Assembly: GCF_036194065.1 (NCBI RefSeq)
Contig: NZ_CP108095.1
Coordinates: forward strand, 5,146,001 to 5,210,000
From: Streptomyces sp. NBC_00239
Lineage (GTDB): Bacteria > Actinomycetota > Actinomycetes > Streptomycetales > Streptomycetaceae
Length of the DNA stretch: 64,000 nt
Direction of reading: 5' to 3'
Shown: one piece after another, positions 19,409 through 26,687 of the stretch
How the letters are laid out: every line of letters begins with the position of its first letter
Position numbering within the stretch: position 1 is the first letter of the stretch
The notes under the pieces: model-generated
Told to the model about the DNA's origin: nothing
The model's database searches: none
The model's input: only the letters and a program-made list of their open reading frames with translations
Made by a program: the position numbers and the translations under genes

Positions 19409-20089
19409 CTAGTGTAAGGCCGTTCCGGCTCGCTGGGCGACTGGCTTGCGCCCGCCTCCCCGGCACCAGGTGCTGGTGACCGCATGGCAGTTGGGGCAGA
19501 GCAGGCGCAGGTTCTCCCGGCGGTCGTCGCTCCAGTCGCCGTCGATGTGGTCGACCTCCAGCGTCATCGGTCGCCCCTGCCATTCCGGCGAGGTCCCGCA
19601 CATGGCACAGCACTCCGGAACCCCGATCTGAGCCAGAGCCCGCCGGAGGAGGGAGGTGCGGGTGCGCCGCTTGCCCCCGTGCTTGACGAGGATGTCCGAT
19701 GCCGGCCTCGTCGTGGTGACGCCGGTCTTGTCGCGGTAGTGGGCCTGGCCGAGGAAGTGAGCCGTCGAAAGGCCGTCCGCAGCAGTCCACTCGCGCAGCG
19801 CCGCGCGCCGACGGCCGTTGTCGGGCAGGCCGAGGCGGCGAAGGGTCTCGGCGATGCTGTAGGACTCGGTCACCGCCTGATCGAGTTCGGCGCGGGAGGG
19901 TCTGTCGCGCCGACCGGTCGGCCGGAAGTGGGAGACGTCGACGCCGTGGTGCGCGAAGCGCCTCAGCAGATAGCGCCCGAGATGCGGGTACGGCTGCGTG
20001 CCCAGGTGGGCGATGACCTCGTCGATGTCACTGCACGTGCGTGCGGCCTCGGCCAGAACCGCTTTCGAGTAGCGGTTGCCCCCGTTCAT
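19409..20089 (-). CDS. HNH endonuclease domain protein, second of a tandem pair
   Basis: The 226-residue protein ends in an HNH nuclease fold: zinc ligands CAMCGTSPEWQG and CPNCHA surround the catalytic LEVDHIDGDWSDDRRENLRLL. The first 110 residues are helical and resemble two short repeats (TCSDIDEVIAHLG and SYSIAETLRRLGLP), each like a small DNA-binding helix-turn-helix followed by ...VDVSHF / ...LSTAHF. It overlaps the upstream gene by ATGA (20086-20089), so translation is coupled. No methylase or immunity partner is adjacent. A nuclease role in DNA uptake or defence is possible but unproven. Confidence 0.82.
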   Translation of the reverse strand: MNGGNRYSKAVLAEAARTCSDIDEVIAHLGTQPYPHLGRYLLRRFAHHGVDVSHFRPTGRRDRPSRAELDQAVTESYSIAETLRRLGLPDNGRRRAALREWTAADGLSTAHFLGQAHYRDKTGVTTTRPASDILVKHGGKRRTRTSLLRRALAQIGVPECCAMCGTSPEWQGRPMTLEVDHIDGDWSDDRRENLRLLCPNCHAVTSTWCRGGGRKPVAQRAGTALH

Positions 20090-20724
20090 CGGCGGCCCTT
20101 TGCGCGGCCGCGATATGTGTCGGTGGTGGAGTGGCAGTTGGGGCAGAGCAGTCGTAGGTTCCGCGGCCGGTTGTCGCGCCAGTCGCCGTTGATGTGGTCG
20201 ACCTCCAGAGTGAGCGGATATCCCTGCCAGGTGGGCTCGGTGCCGCACATGTGGCAGCGCTCCGGCACGCCCAGCGAGGAGAGGGCCCGTTTCAGCTGCT
20301 CGCTCTGCACCCGACGGGCCTTGGAGGGATCCTGTTCGACCAGGATCGATTCCCGGGTGCGCCGGAGGCTGGGGCGCCCTGCCGGGGAGGGCGGCCTGAA
20401 GTGTGAGGTGTCGATGCCGAACGCCTTCACCCGGCGGCTGATGTGGGTGTGATGGCCGCCTACGACCTCCAGGCCGAGTCGGCGCAACACCTCGCACATG
20501 TTCGTCGAAGCGCCGACGGCTTCTTCCAGGACCTCCCTCGTCCACTTTGCGCCCTCCTGCTGGAAGTGAGAGGTATCGACTCCCAGCTTCCGCATGCGGC
20601 CGAGCAGATACCGCCGCGACCCGCTCTTCGGGTCTGCTCCGAGCTTTTCCAGCGCCTCGCTCAGCGTCTGCGACGTCCTCGCCGCCTGTTCCAGCCGTTC
20701 CCGCGTGTACGGACTGACCGCCAT
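20086..20724 (-). CDS. HNH endonuclease domain protein, first of a tandem pair
   Basis: The 212-residue paralogue of the adjacent gene has the same layout. Helical repeats come first (LSEALEKLGADP, then MCEVLRRLGLEVVGG), each closed by GVDTSHF or GIDTSHF. The HNH domain follows: CHMCGTEPTWQG, LEVDHINGDWRDNRPRNLRLL and CPNCHS. The Asn-His catalytic arrangement is intact. The ATG at 20724 has GGGAGGGGG upstream. An inverted repeat lies 58-85 bases upstream. The pair probably arose by duplication. Confidence 0.82.
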   Translation of the reverse strand: MAVSPYTRERLEQAARTSQTLSEALEKLGADPKSGSRRYLLGRMRKLGVDTSHFQQEGAKWTREVLEEAVGASTNMCEVLRRLGLEVVGGHHTHISRRVKAFGIDTSHFRPPSPAGRPSLRRTRESILVEQDPSKARRVQSEQLKRALSSLGVPERCHMCGTEPTWQGYPLTLEVDHINGDWRDNRPRNLRLLCPNCHSTTDTYRGRAKGRR

Positions 20725-20781
20725 CCCGACTCCCCCTCCCGGCCGCGCGTGCGGCCCTCGTACGGAGTAACGGGCCGATAG

Positions 20782-20809
20782 TCGGACGGTTACGGGTTGT
20801 TTCGTCCGA
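20782..20809. promoter_or_regulatory. Inverted repeat upstream of the HNH pair
   Basis: TCGGACG (20782-20788) and CGTCCGA (20803-20809) with a 14-base spacer lie 58-85 bases upstream of the HNH start. It is a possible operator of the two-gene unit. Confidence 0.4.
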
Positions 20810-20816
20810 TAACCGG

Positions 20817-20847
20817 AGCGGCCCGCGCCGGATCGGTGCGGGCCGCT
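20817..20847 (-). terminator. Hairpin after bcp
   Basis: Perfect 10-bp arms (20817-20826 and 20838-20847) with an 11-base loop lie 28 bases after the bcp stop. It is likely the bcp terminator. Confidence 0.7.
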
Positions 20848-20874
20848 GGGGTGGGGCGGGGTGGGGCTCGGGTG

Positions 20875-21342
20875 TCAGATGCCGAGGTCGCGGATGATCT
20901 TGGCTACGTGGCCGGTGGCCTTCACGTTGTAGAAGGCGTGCTCGATCTTGCCGTCCTCGTCCACGACCACCGTGGAGCGGATGACGCCCGTCACCGTCTT
21001 GCCGTACAGCTTCTTCTCACCGAACGCGCCGTACGCCTCAAGGACCGCCTTCTCCGGGTCGCTGACCAGGGTGACCTTGAGGTTCTCCTTGTCGCGGAAC
21101 TTCGCCAGCTTCTCCGGCTTGTCCGGGGAGACGCCGATGACGTCGTAGCCGGCGGCGGCCAGGACGTCCAGGTTGTCGGTGAAGTCGCACGCCTGCTTGG
21201 TGCAGCCGGGGGTCAGGGCCGTCGGGTAGAAGTACACGATCACCTTGCGGCCCTTGTGGCCGGCGAGCGAGACCTCGTTGCCGTCCGCGTCGGGCAAGGT
21301 GAAGGCGGGTGCCGTGTCGCCGGGCTGAAGTCGCTCGCTCAT
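20875..21342 (-). CDS. bcp: Thioredoxin-dependent peroxiredoxin (Bcp/PrxQ family)
   Basis: The 155-residue thiol peroxidase reduces hydrogen peroxide and organic peroxides. The thioredoxin-fold core IVYFYPTALTPGCTKQACDF holds the peroxidatic Cys and a resolving Cys five residues later (C-x4-C), typical of atypical 2-Cys PrxQ proteins. The standard family motif has P-G-C-T; here it is TPGCTKQAC, so the motif is complete. GVSPDKPEKLAKFRDK and GVIRSTVVVDEDGKI are further family segments. It is cytosolic. DUF3618 is divergent. Confidence 0.95.
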   Translation of the reverse strand: MSERLQPGDTAPAFTLPDADGNEVSLAGHKGRKVIVYFYPTALTPGCTKQACDFTDNLDVLAAAGYDVIGVSPDKPEKLAKFRDKENLKVTLVSDPEKAVLEAYGAFGEKKLYGKTVTGVIRSTVVVDEDGKIEHAFYNVKATGHVAKIIRDLGI

Positions 21343-21444
21343 GTCTCACAGTCTCCTTTACAGGGGGTGCAGTCCCTCACGAGCGTAAGCTGACAGACTG
21401 TCCACGTCGGACTACGCCCACACACCACCCACGGAGGCAGCGCG

Positions 21445-21765
21445 GTGTCGGAAGTCAGGACCCCTGCGCAGATCGAGGCGGACATCATCCGCAGGCGCGA
21501 TCAGCTCGCGGAGACGCTCGACGAGATCGGCGTGCGGATGCACCCCAAGACGATCATCGGTGACGCGAAGGCCCGGGTCGCCTCGACGGTGGACCAGACC
21601 GCGGGACGCGCGTTCGTCGCGGTCAACCGGACCGTCACCGACCTCAAGGCCGGCTTCCGGCGCGAGGACGGCGCGCCCAACGTGGAGCGGATCGTCCCCG
21701 TCGTGCTGCTCGCCGTCGGCGTCGTCGGACTGCTGGCGCTCTCCACGCGACGCAAGCGCGGATGA
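21445..21765 (+). CDS. DUF3618 membrane protein
   Basis: The 106-residue protein starts at GTG 21445. The N-terminal part ADIIRRRDQLAETLDEIGVRM is the DUF3618 signature: two short Arg/Glu-rich helices. The HPKTIIGDAKARV segment follows, and then a single C-terminal membrane helix (IVPVVLLAVGVVGLLALS) ending in a basic RRKRG tail. The N-terminus faces the cytosol. Function unknown. The gene is 58 bases upstream of the GroES-like gene and probably shares its transcript. Confidence 0.85.
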   Translation: MSEVRTPAQIEADIIRRRDQLAETLDEIGVRMHPKTIIGDAKARVASTVDQTAGRAFVAVNRTVTDLKAGFRREDGAPNVERIVPVVLLAVGVVGLLALSTRRKRG

Positions 21766-21823
21766 CGCCTGGACGCGTGACCCTCCGGCGTACGGCGGGC
21801 CCGCCGCCAGGTAGGTTTTTCGC

Positions 21824-22165
21824 GTGAGCCAGAACCCGACCCACGACAAGCTGCCCATCCGGATGCTGCACGACCGTGTGCTCGTCCGCTCCGACAACCC
21901 CGAGGGCGAGCGCCGCTCCGGCGGCGGCATCCTCATCCCGGCCACCGCCGCCGTCGGCAAGCGGCTGGCCTGGGCCGAGGTGGTCGCGGTCGGGCAGAAC
22001 GTACGGACGGTGGAGCCCGGCGACCGGGTCCTGTACGACCCCGAGGACCGGGCCGAGGTCGAGGTGCGGGGCGCGACGTACGTGCTGATGCGCGAGCGGG
22101 ACCTGCACGCGGTGGCCGCGGAGCGGCTGGAGGGGTCCGAGGACTCCACCGGGCTGTACCTGTAG
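21824..22165 (+). CDS. GroES-like co-chaperonin paralogue
   Basis: The 113-residue protein starts at GTG 21824. It has the GroES fold: IRMLHDRVLVRSD, the mobile-loop region EGERRSGGGILIPATA, then GDRVLYDPEDRAEVEV and the closing YVLMRERDLHAV. The canonical GroES mobile loop and IVL motif are replaced by ILIPATA, so binding to GroEL may differ. No groEL lies beside it. It is a stand-alone paralogue of the kind seen in streptomycetes, not the main groES of a groESL operon. Confidence 0.82.
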   Translation: MSQNPTHDKLPIRMLHDRVLVRSDNPEGERRSGGGILIPATAAVGKRLAWAEVVAVGQNVRTVEPGDRVLYDPEDRAEVEVRGATYVLMRERDLHAVAAERLEGSEDSTGLYL

Positions 22166-22223
22166 TCCCCTGAGCTGTCGTTCTGAGCTGTCGTTCTGAG
22201 CCGTCGTCCCGAGTTGTGGTCCT

Positions 22224-22253
22224 GAGGGCCGGTGATCGAGGTCACCGGCCCTC
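22224..22253 (+). terminator. Terminator after the GroES-like gene
   Basis: A perfect 12-bp stem (22224-22235 with 22242-22253) closes a 6-base loop, 58 bases past the stop. It separates this transcript from the riboswitch-controlled gdx message. Upstream, 22171-22223, the motif GAGCTGTCGTTCT is repeated in decayed form. Confidence 0.75.
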
Positions 22254-22285
22254 TCGGCTGCCCTTTGCTACGGTGGTGGGGAACC

Positions 22286-22325
22286 CCCGACGAGACGCGC
22301 CGTACCGGGCTGGACAAGACGACGC
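22286..22325 (+). ncRNA. Guanidine-III riboswitch (ykkC-III / mini pseudoknot class)
   Basis: Bases 22286-22325 contain CGACGAG, then GCGCCGTACC, then GGACAAGACG with ACGC after it. This matches the guanidine-III consensus, known from actinobacterial genes such as that of Thermobifida fusca, in which CCGUACC and GGACAAGACG form the ligand-binding pseudoknot. It lies 34 bases upstream of a SugE/Gdx exporter start, the usual target. Ligand binding is expected to expose the ribosome binding site (GGAGG at 22347-22351) and turn on guanidine export. Confidence 0.88.
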
Positions 22326-22359
22326 ACCCCGTACCGCTCTCGTTCCGGAGGTGCCTGTC

Positions 22360-22680
22360 ATGGCCTGGGTCCTGCTCATCGTCGCTGGTCTGATCGAAGT
22401 CGGCTGGTCGATCGGCATGAAGTACACCGAAGGCTTCTCCCGGCTCTGGCCCAGTGTCTTCACCGGCGCGGGCATCGTCGCCAGCATGGTGCTGCTCTCC
22501 TACGCCGCCAAGACGCTGCCCATTGGTACCGCGTACGGCGTGTGGGTCGGCATCGGTGCCGCGGGCGCCGCGGTGCTCGGCATGGTGGTGCTCGGTGAGC
22601 CGGTGACCGCCGCGCGGATCTTCTTCATCTGTCTGCTGCTGGTGGCCGTGGTCGGCCTGAAGGCCACCTCCGGTCACTGA
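22360..22680 (+). CDS. gdx: Guanidinium exporter (SMR family, SugE/Gdx)
   Basis: The 106-residue protein has four membrane helices. The SMR signature AWVLLIVAGLIEVGWSIGMK places the essential Glu (E13 of MAWVLLIVAGLIE) in helix 1. The Gdx-type WSIGMKYTEGFSRLWPS follows, then IGTAYGVWVGIGAAGAAVLGM and LGEPVTAARIFFICLLL. Its motif W-(A/S)-x-x-M-K separates it from EmrE-type multidrug pumps. The guanidine-III riboswitch 34 bases upstream fixes the physiological substrate as guanidinium, exchanged for protons. The start ATG 22360 has GGAGG upstream. A 22-bp terminator follows. Confidence 0.93.
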   Translation: MAWVLLIVAGLIEVGWSIGMKYTEGFSRLWPSVFTGAGIVASMVLLSYAAKTLPIGTAYGVWVGIGAAGAAVLGMVVLGEPVTAARIFFICLLLVAVVGLKATSGH

Positions 22681-22708
22681 CCCGGTCCGCCGGGTCGGCC
22701 GTCTGTAC

Positions 22709-22755
22709 GCAAGAGCCCCTGGGGCCGGTCCGTGACCGGCCCCAGGGGCTCTTGC
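22709..22755. terminator. Very strong bidirectional terminator between gdx and the PBP gene
   Basis: A perfect 22-bp stem (22709-22730 with 22734-22755) closes a 3-base loop. It lies between the convergent gdx and penicillin-binding protein genes. Confidence 0.92.
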
Positions 22756-22783
22756 GTCATGTCATCCCGTGACGGCTACCGGG

Positions 22784-25393
22784 TCACCCGGCCGGGTCCG
22801 GGCCGCCGGTGGTGCCGCCGTCCGTGCCCCCGTCGGCGCCTCCGGTGGTTCCGCCGCCGTCCGTGCCTCCGGTGGTCGTGCCGCCTCCGGTGGTGTTCCC
22901 GCCGGTGGTGTCGCCCCCACCCGTGGTGTTCCCGCCGGTGGTGTTGCCGCCGGTGTCGGTGCCACCGGTCGTGTTCCCGCCGGTGTTCGTGCCGCCGTTG
23001 GTGTTGCCGCCGGTGTTCGTGCCGCCGGTGGTGTTGCCGCCGCCGTTCGTGTTCCCACCGTTGGTGTTGCCCCCGTTGGTGTTCCCGCCGTTCGTGTTGC
23101 CGCCGTTGGTCTTCCCGCCGTTGTCGTTGCCCTGGGTCCGGCCGCCGTCGGTGGTGCCGCCGTCCGTGTCCGACGGCGGGATGCTGGGCGTCTCGACCGG
23201 CGGCGGCTGGTAGGTGCCGGGCATGGTCTCCAGGTCGAACTCGACCGGGTCGCTGCCCTCGAGCGCGGACTTCGTGTACGCGGCCCAGACCCGGCCCGGG
23301 TAGCCGCCGCCGTTGATCCGGCCCTCGCCGAGCGCCCCGTACAGCTCCTCGTGGCTGCCGGTGTCCGGGTCCTGGCCCATGATCGAGACCACGGTGGCGA
23401 GGTCGGGGGTGTACGCGGCGAACAGCGCCGACTTGTCCTTCTCGCCGGTGCCGGTCTTGCCGGCCGCCGGGTGGTCGGAGGCCAGGGCGGCCCGGGCGGT
23501 GCCGCTCTCGACCGTGCTGACCAGCATCGAGGTGGTGGTGTCGGCCGCCTCGCGGCTGATCGCGCGGCGCGACTCCTGCTGCGGCAGCTGCACCTGGGAG
23601 CCGTTCTTGGAGATCTTGGCGACCAGCGTGTAGGCCGTGTACTCGCCGTGGGCGGCCAGGGTCGCGTACGCCTGGGTCATGTCGAGCACGCTGGCCGTGG
23701 CGGTGCCGAGGGCCATGGCCGGGCCGTCGCCGATGTTCGGGGTGTCCTTGGGGATGCCCAGGGCGTACGCCGTCTCCTTGATCTTGTCGGCGCCGACGTC
23801 CACGGCCATCTGCGCGTACACGGAGTTCACCGACAGCTCGGTGGCCTTGCGGACGGTGATGTTGCCGTAGTTGACCTGGTCCTCGTTCTCGGGGGCGTAG
23901 TGCTCGCCGTCCCAGCCCGTCACGGCGCGCTCGTTCTCGCCGCTGTAGATCGTGTTCGGCGCGATGACCCGGCCGTCCTGGGTGTGCGAGGTGTTCTGCA
24001 CGGCCGCGGCGAAGACGAGCGGCTTGAAGGTGGAGCCGACCTGGTAGTCGCGGCGGGTGGCGTTGTTGACGTACTGCTTGGTGTAGTCGATGCCGCCGTA
24101 GAGGGCGACGACCTTGCCGGTCTTGGGGTCGATGGAGGCGCCGCCGACCCGGACCACGCGGTCCTTCTTGTTCTGCTTCGGGTCGAGCTCGCTCGTCACC
24201 TCTTCGCGCACGGCCTCGACGAAGTCCTTCTGGCGCTTCTTGTCGATGGTGGTGGTGATCTTGTAGCCGCCGGCCGCGAGGGTCTTCTCGTCGATGATCT
24301 TGTTGCCGGTCAGGTAGTCCTTGACCGCCTCGACCAGGTAGCCGCGCTGGCCGGACATCCCGGCGGGCGTGCGCACCTTGCCCGGCTCGGGGAACTTGGT
24401 CGCGGCGCGCTCGGCGGGGTCCAGCCACTTCTTGGTGACCATGCCGTTGAGCACGTAGTTCCAGCGGCCCAGTGCGCGGTCCCGGGACTGCGGGTGGGCG
24501 ACGACGTCGTAGGTGCTGGGGGAGTTGAGCAGGGTGGCCAGGTACGCGCCCTCGGCGGTGGTCAGCTTGCTGACGTCCTTGCCGTAGTAGGCCTGCGCGG
24601 CCGCCTGGATGCCGTACGCGTTGCGACCGAAGTAGCTGGTGTTGAGGTAGCCCTCGAGGATGTGCTGCTTGGACTTCTCGCGGCCCAGCTTGATCGCGAT
24701 GAAGAACTCCTTCACCTTGCGCTCGACGGTCTGCTCCTGGCCCAGGTAGTAGTTCTTCACGTACTGCTGGGTGATCGTCGAACCGGACTGCTTGCCCTTG
24801 CCGGTGAGGGTGTTCCAGGCGGCGCGGACCATCGCCTTGGGGTCGACGGCCGGTTCCTTGTGGAAGTCCCGGTCCTCGGCGGCCAGCACGGCCTGCTGGA
24901 TGTTCAGCGGGACCTGGGCGAGCGGCACGCTCACGCGGTTGACCTCGCCGTCGCGGGCGAGCGGGGAGCCGTCCGCGTAGAGGTAGACGTTGCTCTGCGC
25001 GGTCGCGGCCTCGTTGGCCGCCGGGATCTTGACCAGCATGTAGCCGGCCACGAGCGCGCCGCCGAGCAGCAGGGCGAGCAGCAGGAAGGTGCCGAGGAGC
25101 ATCCGCCAGGTGGGAAGGATGCGGCGCCAGCCGGTCCGCTTGCGCTTCTGCTTCTTCATGGCCTTCTTCTGCTGCTTCTGCTGTCGCTGCAACTGCTTCT
25201 GCTGCTGCTTCGTCTGCGGGCCGGGCTGGGGGGCCGGCTGCGGGTTCGGCTGGGGGCCGGGCTGGGGGGCTGGCTGCGGGCCGGTGGGCGGCTCGGGCTG
25301 CGGCGCCGGCTGCGGGCCGGCAGGGGTGGCCGAGGCGGCGGGCTGGTCCGGATCCCGTGGGGTCCAGCCCTGCTTCGGTGACTCGTCGCTCAT
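22784..25393 (-). CDS. Class A penicillin-binding protein (transglycosylase/transpeptidase)
   Basis: The 869-residue bifunctional peptidoglycan synthase starts at ATG 25393 (AGGAG 11 bases upstream). Residues 20-60 are Pro/Gln-rich, 62-87 Lys/Gln-rich, and the membrane anchor is at about 97-120. The GT51 transglycosylase domain follows, with AVLAAEDRDFHKEPAVD (catalytic Glu), GGSTITQQYVKN-type motif (here SGSTITQQYVKN) and RKVKEFFIAIKL. The transpeptidase domain has GSTFKPLVFAAAV (SxxK nucleophile), LSVNSVYAQ (SxN) and AAGKTGTGEKD (KTG). The last 115 or so residues are Gly/Asn/Thr repeats such as TNGGNTNGGN, probably an extracellular spacer. It acts outside the membrane in cell-wall synthesis. 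Confidence 0.95.
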   Translation of the reverse strand: MSDESPKQGWTPRDPDQPAASATPAGPQPAPQPEPPTGPQPAPQPGPQPNPQPAPQPGPQTKQQQKQLQRQQKQQKKAMKKQKRKRTGWRRILPTWRMLLGTFLLLALLLGGALVAGYMLVKIPAANEAATAQSNVYLYADGSPLARDGEVNRVSVPLAQVPLNIQQAVLAAEDRDFHKEPAVDPKAMVRAAWNTLTGKGKQSGSTITQQYVKNYYLGQEQTVERKVKEFFIAIKLGREKSKQHILEGYLNTSYFGRNAYGIQAAAQAYYGKDVSKLTTAEGAYLATLLNSPSTYDVVAHPQSRDRALGRWNYVLNGMVTKKWLDPAERAATKFPEPGKVRTPAGMSGQRGYLVEAVKDYLTGNKIIDEKTLAAGGYKITTTIDKKRQKDFVEAVREEVTSELDPKQNKKDRVVRVGGASIDPKTGKVVALYGGIDYTKQYVNNATRRDYQVGSTFKPLVFAAAVQNTSHTQDGRVIAPNTIYSGENERAVTGWDGEHYAPENEDQVNYGNITVRKATELSVNSVYAQMAVDVGADKIKETAYALGIPKDTPNIGDGPAMALGTATASVLDMTQAYATLAAHGEYTAYTLVAKISKNGSQVQLPQQESRRAISREAADTTTSMLVSTVESGTARAALASDHPAAGKTGTGEKDKSALFAAYTPDLATVVSIMGQDPDTGSHEELYGALGEGRINGGGYPGRVWAAYTKSALEGSDPVEFDLETMPGTYQPPPVETPSIPPSDTDGGTTDGGRTQGNDNGGKTNGGNTNGGNTNGGNTNGGNTNGGGNTTGGTNTGGNTNGGTNTGGNTTGGTDTGGNTTGGNTTGGGDTTGGNTTGGGTTTGGTDGGGTTGGADGGTDGGTTGGPDPAG
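22806..23130. repeat. 15-bp based repeat tract encoding the PBP C-terminal tail
   Basis: On the minus strand the codons for N-G-G-N-T and G-G-N-T-T recur with a 15-base period, giving variants of TNGGN and TTGGT. It is in frame with the PBP gene throughout. Length variation between strains is expected. Confidence 0.75.
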
Positions 25394-25743
25394 GTCTCCA
25401 GGGACTCCTCGGCCGGCCATCGCCGTGTCCTGTCTCGTTGCAGGCGGGCGATTTTTGTTGATCTGTACCCAATGGAACACGGTAGCGCGCCACTCCGGCC
25501 CTAATCCGTCGCGCAGGTCCCCGCGCCGCACTAAGCTCGATCGCTTTGGCTCGCGGAGGCGGACTGCGGCCTCTCGCTGCTTCTCGCGGCCGCTCGTGGT
25601 GGTCATCCACGGGCGACGGCTTGTGGCGGCACGGGTTCAGACGGACGGCCCGGGGAATTGGTTGCCCCCGGGAACGGACGACGGTGAATTTGTCGCCGAT
25701 TCGTGATCATGCGAGTGGGGGGAGGGGTGCGGGGTGAGGCGGG
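25394..25743. other. Intergenic region between PBP and ABC genes
   Basis: No gene is seen here. The stretch 25440-25500 has a lower GC content and should hold the PBP promoter. The ABC-transporter side, 25640-25740, holds no recognisable promoter boxes. Confidence 0.4.
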
Positions 25744-25888
25744 ACCGGGTGGGGTGGGGTCGGGGCGGGCAGGACCGGGTGGGCCTGGACCGGGTGGGGT
25801 TGGACCGGGGCGGCCTGGACCGGGTGGGGCCGGATCGGGTGGGGTTGGACCGGGGCGGCCTGGACCGGGTGGGGCTGGATCGGGTGAG
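25744..25888. repeat. 15-bp tandem repeats upstream of the ABC permease start
   Basis: Variants of CTGGACCGGGTGGGG repeat with a 15-base period across this segment; a perfect 40-base stretch occurs twice, at 25791-25830 and 25836-25875. The segment is open in the permease frame and would encode DRVGLDRGGLDR-type repeats, but this does not look like native protein; it is upstream of the true start at 25884. Confidence 0.8.
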
Positions 25889-26687
25889 GCTTTACGTCGC
25901 CGTGGCCGCCGGCGGCTTCCGGCGCTACGCGACGTACGGCACCGCCACCGCCGCGGGCGTGTTCACCAACACCGTCTTCGGCTTCATCGTGGCGTACACG
26001 TACCTCGCGCTGTGGGACGAGCGGCCGCAGCTCGGTGGCTACGACCAGGCGCAGGCGCTGACCTTCGTATGGATCAGCCAGTCGCTGCTCGCCGCGGGCG
26101 CGCTCATCGGCGGGGGCTTCCAGGAGGAGCTCCAGGAACGCATCCGGACCGGGGACATCGCGGTCGACCTCTACCGGCCCGCCGACCTCCAGATGTGGTG
26201 GCTCGCGGCCGATCTGGGGCGGGCCGCGTTCCAACTGCTGGGCCGCGGAGTGCCGCCGACCATCGTCGGCGCGCTCTTCTTCGACCTGGCCCTGCCCACC
26301 GGGCCGGGCCGCTGGCTGCTCTTCCTCGTCTCGGTCTGGCTCGGGCTGGTCGTCGGGTTCGCGCTGCGCTACCTGGTGGGGCTGGCCGCGTTCTGGCTGC
26401 TCGACGGTTCGGGCGTCAACATGATGGCGCTGCTCGTGTCGATGTTCTGCTCCGGCGTGATGCTGCCGCTGACGGTGTTCCCGGGGGCGTTCGGGGAGGT
26501 CGTACGGGTGCTCCCGTGGGCGGCGATGCTCCAGGTTCCGCTGGACGTGCTGCTCGGCGAGCACGCGGGGGCCGGCGCGGCGGGCCCCGCGCTCGCCTTC
26601 CAACTGGGGTGGGCGGCCGTACTGCTGGGCGCGGGCCGGCTGATGCAGGCCTCCGCGACGCGGAAGGTGGTGGTCCAGGGTGGGTGA
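25884..26687 (+). CDS. ABC-2 type exporter permease
   Basis: The 267-residue protein starts at GTG 25884 (VRLYVAVAAGGFRRYATY), which matches the N-terminus of this ABC-2 family; the repeat DNA before it is not counted. Six helices are visible, beginning with GVFTNTVFGFIVAYTYLALW, then SQSLLAAGALIGGGFQ, VPPTIVGALFFDLAL, WLLFLVSVWLGLVVGFAL, MMALLVSMFCSGVMLPLTVF and the C-terminal stretch. It is one of two permeases in a three-gene exporter set with the gene at 26680 and the ATPase at 27653. It overlaps the next gene by 8 bases. The substrate is unknown; homologues are linked to drug or lipid export. Confidence 0.88.
   Translation: MRLYVAVAAGGFRRYATYGTATAAGVFTNTVFGFIVAYTYLALWDERPQLGGYDQAQALTFVWISQSLLAAGALIGGGFQEELQERIRTGDIAVDLYRPADLQMWWLAADLGRAAFQLLGRGVPPTIVGALFFDLALPTGPGRWLLFLVSVWLGLVVGFALRYLVGLAAFWLLDGSGVNMMALLVSMFCSGVMLPLTVFPGAFGEVVRVLPWAAMLQVPLDVLLGEHAGAGAAGPALAFQLGWAAVLLGAGRLMQASATRKVVVQGG

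Noticed and set aside
22769..25381. 870-codon plus-strand open frame over the PBP gene
   Set aside because: It is the antisense shadow of the penicillin-binding protein, whose catalytic motifs are complete on the minus strand.
25734..25883. N-terminal extension of the ABC permease through the repeat tract
   Set aside because: The translated repeat is pure DRVGLDR/GGLDR periodicity caused by 15-bp DNA repeats; the family N-terminus begins at 25884.
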